Shown: positions 23,848 to 36,270 of the stretch, piece by piece
Layout: each line of letters starts with the position of its first letter
Position numbering within the stretch: position 1 is the first letter of the stretch
DNA from: Cichorium intybus
Taxonomy: Eukaryota > Streptophyta > Magnoliopsida > Asterales > Asteraceae
NCBI GenBank assembly: GCA_023525715.1
Contig: CM042010.1
Span: 82,151,894-82,215,893 of the forward strand
DNA length: 64,000 bases
Direction: 5' to 3'
Position numbers and translations under genes: made by a program
The notes under the pieces: generated by a model
Database searches by the model: none
Told to the model about the DNA's origin: nothing
What the model saw: only the letters and a program-made list of their open reading frames with translations

Positions 23848-25764
23848 GTATGAGTTTAAATACTCTGAATGGTGTGGAAGTGCTGAAATTAGGTAATATG
23901 CTTAAGAGATGTTTATGTTTTTGAATTTGGTTTAGATCTCCACCGGCTTTCGTTTGGATCTCCACCGGATTTGCTTTCAATAATCTTAATTCCATGTTTT
24001 AACTACACCGGATTCTCACCGCCACTGACCGGAGACAGCACCACCGTGAAACCCATCATCACTGACCAAAGGTACTACACCCCTGGCCACCTGTGATAGT
24101 TATGGAGGTGTTTACAATGGTACTACACCCCTAGCAAACCTAACATTGAGTGTTGTTTGGTTAAACAAAAGATGAACCGGTGTTGGGGTATTTGATTTTT
24201 TTACTATAAATGGTATTCAATTATGTTTCCTATGAATAAAGTTGAGTATTGGTCATACAAATTCATTTGATTTTTTTCAGGTTAATAGCATGGTAGTTTT
24301 GGATAATGTCAAGAAATAGCAAGGTACTTCCATTTAATTCTTGTTTTGCAGTTAATAGATGTACCGGTGTTGGGGTATTTGATGTTGTGGAGATACCTGC
24401 TGCATACCAAAATACAATTTTTTTGCGGTTCTGTCATTCTTTCTCATCCTCTTCTGATTATTTTTTTGTTTACTACTTCTGTCCCTCAATAACAGAATTA
24501 CAGAAGTACCAAAAATAGAAACTGCCTTCCAGGTATGTCTAATGTCTCATTTTCTCTATAAAATTGATTCTGTAGAGATACCTTCTGCATAGAAAATTCA
24601 TGTTGTAAATTACATTTTAGACCCTGCAATCTACTTTCATTTATGTATCGGATATAGCATCCTACTTTGTCTGCTGCATAGAAAATTGAATTCTGAATAC
24701 AATTAGCAAAATGTTAAATTTGATTCTGTATAATTACATGCTGCACCTTACTTTTACTTGAATATCTGCAATAGCATCCTACTATTTGGCTTTTATATCT
24801 TGAAAATAATAAATATTATTAAAAAGAAGTAGAAACGACGTATCTACTATAAATCAGGTTCTGAAACAAATAATCAGATTATATAAAAAATAGAGAATCA
24901 AAATTTTGTTGTAAATTACATTTTGGTCCCTGCAATCTTCCTCAATTTATGTATGGGATATATAGCATCCTACTATTTGGCTTTTAGAACCTGAAAATAT
25001 TAAATAATATTAAGTAGTTTCTTTTTTTCTTTTTCTTTTTGGTTATAATCCTACTTGTTATGACTTTCAAACTTTCAAATTTTGAAAACTTGAAAGTTTC
25101 AAAGTTTGAAAATTTGAAAATTTGAAAGTTTTCAAATTTTGAAAATTTGAATATTTGAAAGTTTTCAAAATTTGATTTTTAAATTTTAAAATTTTGAAAA
25201 CTTTCAAATTTTCAAAATTTGAAAACTTTGAATATTTTGAATATTTTGAATTTTTTTTGAAAAGTTTCAATAATCCATTGTATATTCTTATCATTATGTT
25301 TTTTTTGAAAAGTTTTGGTATACTACAGGGACCATTCCTGTAGTTTACTTTATTTGTTATTATGTTATGATTATCATTTCTATTTTATTATATTATTATT
25401 AACACCCCAAAAACCAGAACAAAATAGACGGCATTCCTCAACTCAGGTACGAGCACTTAAGAAGCGTCATTGAGACTAATTTACTCAAAGTGAAGCAAGA
25501 AGGCTCATTGACTGCGCAGTAAAAAGGAGAAGCATTTGTACTTTGAAAACACTTTCTGTAAACTGAACGGTTAAAAAGTTATATTGTTTGACTGTTTTCA
25601 TTTACACACTAAAACTTATGACTATTTTGCTTTCTTTATGGTTCCATGGAAAACCAACATTCATCATTTTCATATTTGAAAAGTTGCCCGATCAACGAAA
25701 ACTATACATGTATACAAAACCCATGTCGATAAGAAAGATTAGGAGTCGAGTATGTTTACAAACA
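23848..25764. other. Helitron interior, repeats and unidentified fragments
   Basis: Direct repeats of a TTGTAAATTACATTTT-GACCCTGCAATCT-type block start at about 24603 and 24909, with a third partial copy near 24768 (GCATCCTACTATTTGGCTTTT). At 25065-25265 is a low-complexity TTTGAAA/TTTCAAA palindromic tract. A GGTACGAGCACTTAAGAAGC segment at 25446-25600 looks exon-derived but is not identified. Confidence 0.45.
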
Positions 25765-26280
25765 TTACCAATAATCCCCACACGAGCAAACTCCGTCTTT
25801 AAAATGGTGCATACGGTTCACATCATGAACCAGAATCTCTCTATTAGCAAACATAGACACAAACATTGTAACCGAATGACAGTCTTTGTATAACCGTAAA
25901 TTCTTTGTGATCCTAATTGTTTCTCCTCTGCAACTATTAATCAACACAAATGCTACCGCAAGTTTCTCACTATGACCCAATAAAATTCTCTCCTTTTCTT
26001 CCTCATCAACATCATACAACACAACTTTAGTCTTCGGTTTATACCCTTTCTCCTTCATCTCCATCGATAATTTCAACAAAAAAGCATGAAGTTGCTCAAT
26101 GTGCGGATTGAACTCATCAACTGAAACAAACGAGTACACTTTCCGTTTCACTTCAATCCAACTACATCCAGATTTCTTTTCAAATCCTTTAGTTTGCAAA
26201 AGCTTCTTCACTATTTGCACTTCGTCCCATAACCCTACATCCGCATAAGTGTTGGCCAAAAGTAGTAACGTTAACTTTAT
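25765..26280 (-). pseudogene. PPR protein C-terminus (E/E+ and DYW domains), fragment
   Basis: About 165 codons on the minus strand match the C-terminus of DYW-type pentatricopeptide repeat proteins, RNA-editing factors of plastids and mitochondria. From the N-terminus: the E-motif end (LLANTYADVGLWDEV, KGFEKKSGCSWIEVKRKVYS), the DYW cytidine-deaminase-like core HSEKLAVAF (HxE), then LRLYKDCHSV where LRVCxDCH is usual, and terminal CSCGDYW before a stop. The first Cys of the CxxCH zinc site is Tyr, so the deaminase site is damaged. No PPR repeats precede it: similarity stops near 26280 and the upstream DNA is unrelated. It is a truncated captured copy. Confidence 0.9.
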
Positions 26281-27070
26281 GTAAAAAATAAAATTTTGAT
26301 TTTATAAAAATGTTTTATTGAATGGTAATTTCAAAAATTCTCTTTTATTATTATAATATATATGGTTATTTTATGATATTTTATCAACCAAAAGTTCATC
26401 TTTTAATTTGCTACTTTGCAATTTTATCACCTTTATTCTTAACCTGGGCATCTAAGTGATGATAAACAAACTGCATTAAGTAGGAGTCCGCCACATGTTC
26501 TTTAAAATATAGCATGATTGTAATTTGACGAGTATTTGAAATCAAGGTAGTTAGGCGCAATATATGTTATTTTCATTTATTGTGTAATTTATTAGCCTTA
26601 TAAATCTTAAGCCCTAAATCCTAATCAATAAACCATAAACCTGGAACAATACTAAACCGTAACTCTTCAACTATAAAAGGGGAGAATGTATTCATGAAAA
26701 CAAACTGTTCGTAGGAATAAACTATTTTCAAAACATAACTATTCACCAACATCTGCACGTTGACCTCAACTCAACACTATACAACTACGGACCCAAAAAG
26801 ATTATTTCGTTTCTGACTTTATAAACAATGTCTTTATAAACAAAGTCTTTCAGAAAAAACTAATCAATGACAAATCACTATAATTTGTCACTTTTACCAT
26901 TTGTTGAAATAAAAAAAACTATTCGCAACACCTAAGCAAACCCGTCATATTTTGCGGATACACAAAAATATCTACCGTACTTCTACATTTAATGAAAAAC
27001 AATTGTACGAAAGAGTAAAGACAACTAATTGGCCTCTAGAAAATATTCCTCGAAACGAAATTATTTGCCG
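26281..27070. other. Helitron 3' interior
   Basis: AT-rich sequence without a reading frame between the PPR fragment and the Helitron 3' stem-loop. A TATAAAAGGGG at about 26672 could be a TATA box by chance. Confidence 0.4.
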
Positions 27071-27097
27071 CCGCCGCATTGCGCGGGTACGCAGCTA

Positions 27098-28860
<1,763 letters not shown>

Positions 28861-28869
28861 ATATATCTA

Positions 28870-29384
28870 TAACATAATATAAAACATATATAATTTACAA
28901 TATTTTAAAGCGTAAAGTATTAAATTAAGACTTTTAATTAGTACAAGTTTGTAATGCACACGTCTAATTTACTTTTTTAAGGGCAATGGATTTATAAAAA
29001 AACAAAAAGCAAATAGGAGGCTTGCAACCAAACAAAACAAAGAATCCAGCAATGTAAAAGAAAGAAATAACAGATGCATCAATACACAACACTAACAAAT
29101 ACAGATCCTTGGCGAAAAAGAGCTCTGCAATGAGGAACCCAGAAACCTTAAAGGCAAAATCAATTATGAGTGAACTAACTCCACAGATTGAATTGAAGAA
29201 TGTAGAAGACCCAATCTCGAAGACACCAGAACCACCAAAATCAGTTTGGGATCCGAAACAGAGGACCAGGAGACGAAGAGGCACGATTGAAAGCAGCCCC
29301 AATTACAACTCACACCAGCACTTAGCCACCAAAACTGTAAACATAAGTCAAACCAACTAGGATAAGATGAGAATAGCAACGAAC
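28870..29384. other. Spacer before element E
   Basis: Frames are open on both strands at 28964-29379, but neither resembles a known protein. The plus-strand frame (29109-29360) is basic and proline-rich. No repeat structure was seen. Confidence 0.3.
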
Positions 29385-30079
29385 TGTTGGTTATATGCCC
29401 ATCGTTATAACAAGTTGGTAATATTACTATAAATTGTAGGGTCCTTTTGGGTTACACGCAAGAGACGATTTAGCTAAAAGAGATCGAAAATAAACTTGAG
29501 GGGTTAAGTTTATTAATATATCAAAGTAAATATATATTAATTAGAAACTTAATGGTTAAGTTTATTAATATATCAAAGTAAAGATATATTAATTAGAAAC
29601 TTAATGGTTAAGTTTATTAATATACCAAAGTAAAGGTATATTAATTAGAAACTTAATAAGGATAAAGGACCAAAGTGAAATATCCACAAGGGAGGGGATA
29701 AGGATGAGGAGCACTATAAATACAACCCTAGATCTGAGTTGCAGGGGCTGCCAAAACCCTAATTTTCGTCACCCTCCTCCCACCCCTCGGTATACGGCCG
29801 ATTTCTTTCAAAACCCTAAGTATTACGTGCTAAAACTTCAAGCAAAGGTATATACTACATCAACGGGTGCTGGATCGTTGTCTTGGGTGCGATTACATTA
29901 GAGGAGTTCTACTTTGGGCTCTCGTCATCCTAACAAGATCAGATCTGAGATCTAAAAGGTATTTCTTGAACCCTCTTGATTTTACAGTTACAAAAGTGTG
30001 CATGATTCTGTGATCCTGGTTGAATACGATTTTGATTTATGTTTCCGCTGCGTTGTTTTTATGCTATCGTATTCCAACA
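29385..30079 (+). repeat. 5' LTR of element E with three 52-bp tandem units
   Basis: 695 bp, TG to CA. Units starting TTAAGTTTATTAATAT at 29504, 29556 and 29608 repeat 52 bp nearly exactly. Element C's LTR has one comparable unit. A CACTATAAATACAACC at about 29712 is a plausible TATA box. Confidence 0.9.
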
Positions 30080-31668
30080 GTGGTACCAGAGCCACTTTAT
30101 CATGATTTTGTACTGTTTAGATTCGATTAGATATGTTAAAAATCGTTTTTTGTCTGATTTATCGAATCTGTTCGACGTCTGCACCGCGGTACTTGAAATA
30201 TCGCGTCGCGGGTTTTTCTAAAGTTACGATCATTAGGGTTTTGCCACGTCGCGTTTCCTAGTGTTTCGTGCCGCGTCGTTCTTCTCATGATCAGTTTCTT
30301 TTGATTACCGCATCGCGTTTTCTCGTGATCCGTGTCGCGACGGTCGTGACGTTTTATTTTCTGAAATCAGATTTCTTGTTATAAAATGGTGATTTTAGTT
30401 TTATATGACTGTTTAGATTAATGATTGACATTGAATGCTCTCATGCTCAATAGGATTAATAGCTAAACACAAAGTTTAAAATGCTTCAAAATTTAATGGA
30501 TGATTGTTTAAATTAATTATTAACACTGCATCCTTGCATGTTTAATAGAATTAATAGTTAAACATAATTTTCAAAGAATACTTAAAATTTTAAATGATAT
30601 ATATATTAGAATTGTATCTATATGTATAACTTAAAATAAAACATTGGTCAGACCATGACTAGGCTCACTCACTCTAAATGTATTGAGAAGGTTTAAGGAG
30701 GTCTCTTCGATTCCTAATGAGGTCGGTTTTTAAATAGCATTCATTGCTTACCATCCTCACCGCCTGCCGCATTTTATTGAGTGGAGTTACCGAAAGGGTT
30801 TGATAGGACAATGTTTCAAGATAAAAGTATTACTGAAAATACAGAAGTAAAAATTGTTAAAAGTTAATAGAATTTTTTCAAAAGTAAATTAGCATTTCAA
30901 ACTGGTTTTAAATGTTTAAATTGACAATTTTTGCCAATTAAAAGGTTAAAGTGTTTTAACAATAATGATATATGCAAAACTAGATTGTTAAAAGTTGTTG
31001 ACATGTTTTAAAAATTATTGGCAATTGTAAGACGGATTTTAAAAGTATAGAAGACCATTTTGCCAAAAAGAAAGTTAAAATGTTTTAACTTAGCGAAACG
31101 AAATCCCGTTTTATGAAAATGTGAATCTCATGCTACCCACAAAGAACCACACATTTATCAGGCCCTTTCGGCGTGGGAAGTGCTATAGCCAACGCGTCGG
31201 ATTGGACTCGGCCAAAATGATGTGATACTCGCGATAACTCATGAATCATGGGTCGGGTGTCATGTGGGTCTTCGTGGTCGATTTACCATCCATACTCGTG
31301 ATCTGCGGCATACCCGTCACGAGAGAGAGGATGAGCATGATGGGATTAAACATGCCATTGATCAGATTCAATGAATCCCAAAAGATCTAGAACCTTCATA
31401 GAGATTGAAGTTGGCAAAAAAGTATTGCCTACCTAAATAACTTCTGGGGGTGACTACGGCATACCTCTTCACCACCAAAAGCGAAATATGGATTCTAGCC
31501 TTAAGTAAAATAATTTTATGGGTAATTAATTTATTAAGGGATAATCAAACTAAACAAAAATCTATTTTATATGTCAACCAAAGAAAGTTTGAAAGTTACA
31601 AGTTTTTTTACTGCGTGGCTTCCTTGATCAAAGTAAGTTCAACGGCATAGATTATGCGTGTTGGTTCC

Positions 31669-32330
31669 AGAACTTGAGAAGAGTACTCAATGTCGAGGGA
31701 AATTTTTATATGATTAAGGAACAAGTTCCTATGGATTATCCAGCCAGATCCACTAGTGCTGAAATAGACAGTCAATCATCTTATACGTCTAAATGATTCG
31801 AATAAGGTTGCTCTTTTCATGTTAGACACTATGATTCCCGAGCTTCAAAGAAGATTGTGGGGTCTTGGTGCTTTGACATGATTAACCGGCTTAAGGACAT
31901 GATCCAAGAGCAGGTTAAATGGGAACGATTCGAAGTCATGAAAGCATTATTTGGATGTAGGCTGTTACTAGGATGGAAAGTCAATACCCATGTGTTTAGC
32001 ATAAGAGGGTACGTTGACCAAATGTGGAGGTTGGGATTTCCAACAAGTCGGGAGTTAGTCACGGACATTGTCCTTAACTCGCTGACTAGTTCTTATGATT
32101 AGTTCATTCTGGACTTCATTATATAGAACTTAAAAGGACCCTTCGAGAGATTACATAGCATGTTGAGGAAAGTAGAACTTTACATGGCTAGGGAATCCAA
32201 CACCACAGTTCCTAAAGGAGGTGTCAAAAGGAAAAGGACAAACCCTACCAAGGGAATGATTTTCCTAAAGAAACCTCAACACTAAAATCTTGAGGAAGAT
32301 TTTGTTTCCACTGAAAGGATGTGGGACATG
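31669..32330 (+). pseudogene. Gag relic of element E
   Basis: The open part at 31857-32102 encodes ERFEVMKALFGCRLL and GYVDQMWRLGFPTSRELVTD, then IVLNSLTSSYD, the alpha-helical core of copia Gag (UBN2 type). The flanking parts fit the family only across stops and frameshifts. A Lys-rich GGVKRKRTNPTKG block near 32220 would precede the zinc knuckle, which I cannot find. Confidence 0.75.
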
Positions 32331-33339
32331 GAAGGCATAAATGCTCAAGATATCTGACGCAATAGATGTAGTTGCAAGCCAAAGAGTATGGCACTTCAGG
32401 TATATTTGTAATTCCATAAGTACTTTGCTTATGACCAGTATTGCCATTTTAATGGGCAGAGACTAGAATAAAGCAGAGGTACAAACCATGGAGAGCTGGA
32501 TCGAATCATGGACTACAAGCACCTTGCTTTCATCCATAGGATTAGGAACCAACTTCTCTATAGTGTTTTAGTTTATGGTTTTGCAATTTGAAGATTATTG
32601 ATGTGAACATTGTTTCATCAGATGGTTTTGACTTGGTTTAAATAAAGGTTGTTTTAAATAAAAGTTATTTTAAAAGTTATTTTGAAACAACGTTATGATC
32701 ATTACATCTGTGAGAACTGGTTCACAACAATAGTTCGAAAAGATTGATTCAAGAGAATCCAAATGTTTGGAATAATGGTATGAGTGGAATTGTCTGGTTT
32801 TGTAAACTTGAAAGAAGCTACCAGAACTCCAGATGGATAGGATTCTGGAAATCATTTGATTGAAAGTCTTATGATAACTGCTATTCTTGTCTACATAGAG
32901 AGATAACTATGCACTGCTCACAAGTTATATTGGGCAAAGGCTGAGAATCTGTTGGACCTTGTACATCTAATGTATTTGGACCGTTCAGTTTTCCACTAAG
33001 CCGTCTAAAATACTCTATTGAGTTTGAAACCTATATGGTGATCAGTACTTCCAGAACAGAGTATTGAATCAAATGAGCAAAGGATGAGAATTCTAAATCC
33101 AAGTGCGGATAAAGAGTTTCTTTGTCAAAGATTATACAATCATCTAATGGACTGTGAAAATTGTTTCAACAGTCAAATCCCCTTAGAATGCTACGAGCAT
33201 CGTATGGTGTGTCTGAGTTATAATCGAACATAAAGGTTCGACTTATGATGGATTGTATTATGCTTCCAATCTATGTCTGAGGTTAAACCTTAGAGACAAT
33301 AGAGTCCTAACCCTTGCACAAGCACAAAAGGTTCTATAA

Positions 33340-34398
33340 ACACTTTCTGAGAAATATGGAGTGTAGATGTTTCTTCACTAGCATATTTAGAAATTTGGGG
33401 TCTTGAGACTTACGGTTTACCGTGTAGCTCAGAGGACGCCGATTAACAGAAGTGTTATTCCATTAGAGTACTTGGATATAATAAGCATTTTGACAACAGT
33501 ATGATGTTGTATAAATGGCAGTCTTCTATGATATGAAGCTGGTATTCAAGAAATCAGTGGGAGCCTGACTGATCTTGATGAGACTCAAAGGATCAAAGAG
33601 CCTGATTTTGGCACTAGCACTCAACCAGAGGTAGTAAAACCTGTTGAGACTCAGTAAGAGTTTGCTGAGGAATCTGACGTAACTCCATCTCCTATTCGAG
33701 AAACTGATAAAGGACGTCATACACCTGGTTTTCATGAATTACATGTTGACGAAGGTGATGAATGTCTGGTGGATCATTGTGACCCTACCAATTATCGGAA
33801 GTCGAGGCAGGCCCCTTGGGTTGCCTTAAGGAAAGAGATGATGGAGAGCGAGATGAAATCCATGTATGATAACCAAGTTTGGAACCTGGTTGATCAAACA
33901 CCTGACCTTAAAACAGTTGGGTGTAAATGGGTTTTCAAGAAGAAGACAGACGTGGATGGAAAGGTACACACATACAAAGCCAGACTGGTGGCAAAGGGTT
34001 ATACTCAAACCCAAGGGATTGATTATGAGGAAACTTTTTCACCAGTGGCAATGATTAAATCTATTAGGATACTGTTTGTCATCGCAGCATTTTATGACGA
34101 CGAAATATGGCAAATGGATGTAAAAACCATTTTCCTTAATGGAAAACTTTCAGAGGATGTGTATATGACACAACCAGAGGGTTTTATACAGTCGAAATAT
34201 CCCAATAGAGTGTGTAAACTTGTGAAGTCGATTTATGGACTCAAACAAGCATCTTGCAGCTGGAATCTCTGCTTCGATGAGAAAATCAAAGAGTTTGGAT
34301 TTTCGAGAAGTAAAGATGAGTCATGTGTATATGTCAGAGCTAGTGGGAGCATTAAAGTCTACCCTATGTCGTACACAGATAGCAAAGTTCTCATGTAA
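33340..34398 (+). pseudogene. Integrase end and reverse transcriptase relic of element E
   Basis: From about 33380 the sequence resembles the integrase C-terminal part (YLEIWGLETYG for the usual LKVWGCEAY) with stops. An open 209-codon frame, 33769-34398, holds the copia RT N-terminal half: SMYDNQVWNLVDQ, GCKWVFKKKTDVDGKVHTYK, ARLVAKGYTQTQGIDYEETF, WQMDVKTIFLNGK and YGLKQASCSWN. It stops just after DESCVYVRASGS, before YVDD, where the sequence enters a 216-bp duplicated segment. VKTAFLNG has become VKTIFLNG. Protease and the integrase core are not recognisable. Confidence 0.85.
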
Positions 34399-34750
34399 AT
34401 GTCCCTATCTCGAGAAATATGAAATAAATGAGAATTGCTATGCTATAAATGACACAGGAGAGACTTAGTGCGCATGAAGCATTTGATCTATGGAGATATA
34501 ATTAAGTGCTTCATAGGGATTTGGGAAACAAAAGTGAACTGTGTAAATGTCAGTGCTAGTAGGAGCACTGAAATCCAACCTATGTTGTACGCAGATAGCA
34601 AAGTTCTCATGTAAACGTCCCTATATCGAGAAATCATAAATAAATGAGAATTGCTGTGCTACAAATGACATAGGAGTGACCTATTGCATATGAAGCATCA
34701 TGATCTATGGAGATAGAACTAAGTGCTTCATAAGGATAAGCTAGAGTACA
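34320..34750 (+). repeat. 216-bp diverged tandem duplication in element E
   Basis: AGCAAAGTTCTCATGTAAAT (34381) recurs as AGCAAAGTTCTCATGTAAAC (34597), and neighbouring blocks (TGAGAATTGC, GATCTATGGAGATA, AAGTGCTTCATA) keep the same order. It falls where the RT YVDD region would be. Confidence 0.8.
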
Positions 34751-36151
34751 TGAGCAGACGGATCTAAGGATACAAGACTCCTATAAGGGATTCAAGTTTC
34801 TGTATCAGGGTTTAGGACTGAGTGAAACTCAGAGTCCTAGTTCCATTAAGATCCTAGATGAAACGAGTTGAGTCCCGTATGCGCTTGCATATGGATCAAT
34901 CGCATAATGTATGAGACCTAATGTATCATATGCCTTGAGCATGATGATTTGACATTAGGCTAAGCTTGGTAAAAGTCAAATGGATGGAAGTCATGAAGTA
35001 TATTAAATGTTTAAGATATTCTTGATCCATTATAGTATGGGAGAACTCAGTGTTAAGAAGCATACTGATACTAGCTTCCAAAACTAATAGAAACGGTTCT
35101 TGTACGCAGTCAGGATCCGAGTTCTTACCAAAAGAGACATCTCAGTTAATAGAGCTATATCAGATGAGGTAAGATAGCTGATCTGATCACTAAGTCAATG
35201 TCTCGGACTAAGCAAGATCGTTCATGCTAAGTCCATATGCATTAGATTTGCAAATGAATTGACTTTGAGTGAAGGTAGTATAGTTTGATTTGTATTGGGA
35301 ACTTAAGCAATGAAAAACTCTATCTGATATGAAGATTATTATGTGGAGAACATAACATATGCATAAAGGCAGTCTTTACATTAGTTTATCATTGTGTTCT
35401 GTTTTTGCGTGTTTTATTGACTTCCTGAATAATTTAATTATTATTCAAACTGTCCACAGTCGGTCATACTTTTGGGAGTAAGTATTGATTCAAGACTGAC
35501 ATGAGGAATTGGTAAATTGTCCATAGAGATGGGCATAGCATTGAGATGCAGTAATTCTCATGTGTACTTAATAGGGATTAAGTATTGGAGTAACCTGCAC
35601 TTAGAGATTACTTCATGGAATCTGTCACGAGTAATTCTAAGATGGTAATATCTTATATTCTTCAAGCGGAGATGCATTGATTCTTTGTCCTGCAGTCTGT
35701 TGTGCCTTGGTTTTCTCCAACGTTGTCCGTAACTGGTAGCCATACAGGGAATGTCTAGGTATGACATGATGAGTAGGCGAGATCCGTGTAGTCAAAGTTT
35801 ATTTGTTCCTTCTGCCCTAACAGGAGAAGCGATATCCATGGGCCCCTCGATGATTTGGTGCTGACAGCAAGTGTACGGCCGTACCGAGACTGAATTGATA
35901 TATAATCAGTAGTGCAGTTTGTTGTGGTCATCACAAATCTCTATCGGGAAACATAATATTGAATGTCTGAGACTGACATGATTCCATGTCAGACGTTCAT
36001 AAGGATATCTTTTAGAACAAAGGAATATTTGATCACTTGCCTAAGGGCTGTTTCATTAGATGAACACGGCACTTGTCTAGGATGACATACACCTTACTAG
36101 GTTAGGGAATATTAGACCATACAGTTGTTATAACAAGTGCAAGTGGGAGAC
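34751..36151 (+). other. Element E 3' internal region
   Basis: No long frames. The sequence is probably decayed RNase H and 3' untranslated DNA of E, related in places to the element C internal end (for example CAAGACTGACATGA and CCTCGATGATTT). It ends with the polypurine tract at 36141-36151. Confidence 0.55.
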
Positions 36152-36270
36152 TGTTGGTTATATGCCCATCGTTATAACAAGTTGGTAATATTACTATAAA
36201 TAGTAGGGTCCTTTTGGGTTACACATAAGAGACGATTTAGCTAAAAGAGATCGAAAATAAACTTGAGGGG
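36152..36270 (+). repeat. Truncated 3' LTR of element E
   Basis: 119 bp identical to the start of the 5' LTR except at about three sites. It is cut at 36271 by the TGTAAC end of element F. Confidence 0.85.

Larger units (their letters stand above)
29385..36270 (+). mobile_element. Ty1/copia element E, 3' LTR interrupted by element F
   Basis: The 5' LTR 29385-30079 (TGTTGGTTATATGCCC to TTCCAACA) is followed after one base by primer binding site TGGTACCAGAGCC (30081-30093), complementary to the initiator tRNA-Met end. The leader near 30660-30830 is related to those of C and D. Gag, integrase and RT relics are in plus orientation. A polypurine tract (AAGTGGGAGAC) precedes the 3' LTR start at 36152, of which only 119 bp remain before F. 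In those 119 bp the LTRs differ at about three positions. The coding region is not functional. Confidence 0.88.

Noticed and set aside
25067..25294. Phe/Lys/Asn-rich 75-codon frame
   Set aside because: Produced by a TTTGAAA/TTTCAAA low-complexity palindromic tract.
28964..29379. Overlapping frames on both strands
   Set aside because: Neither shows family similarity, splice context or a composition unlike the surroundings.
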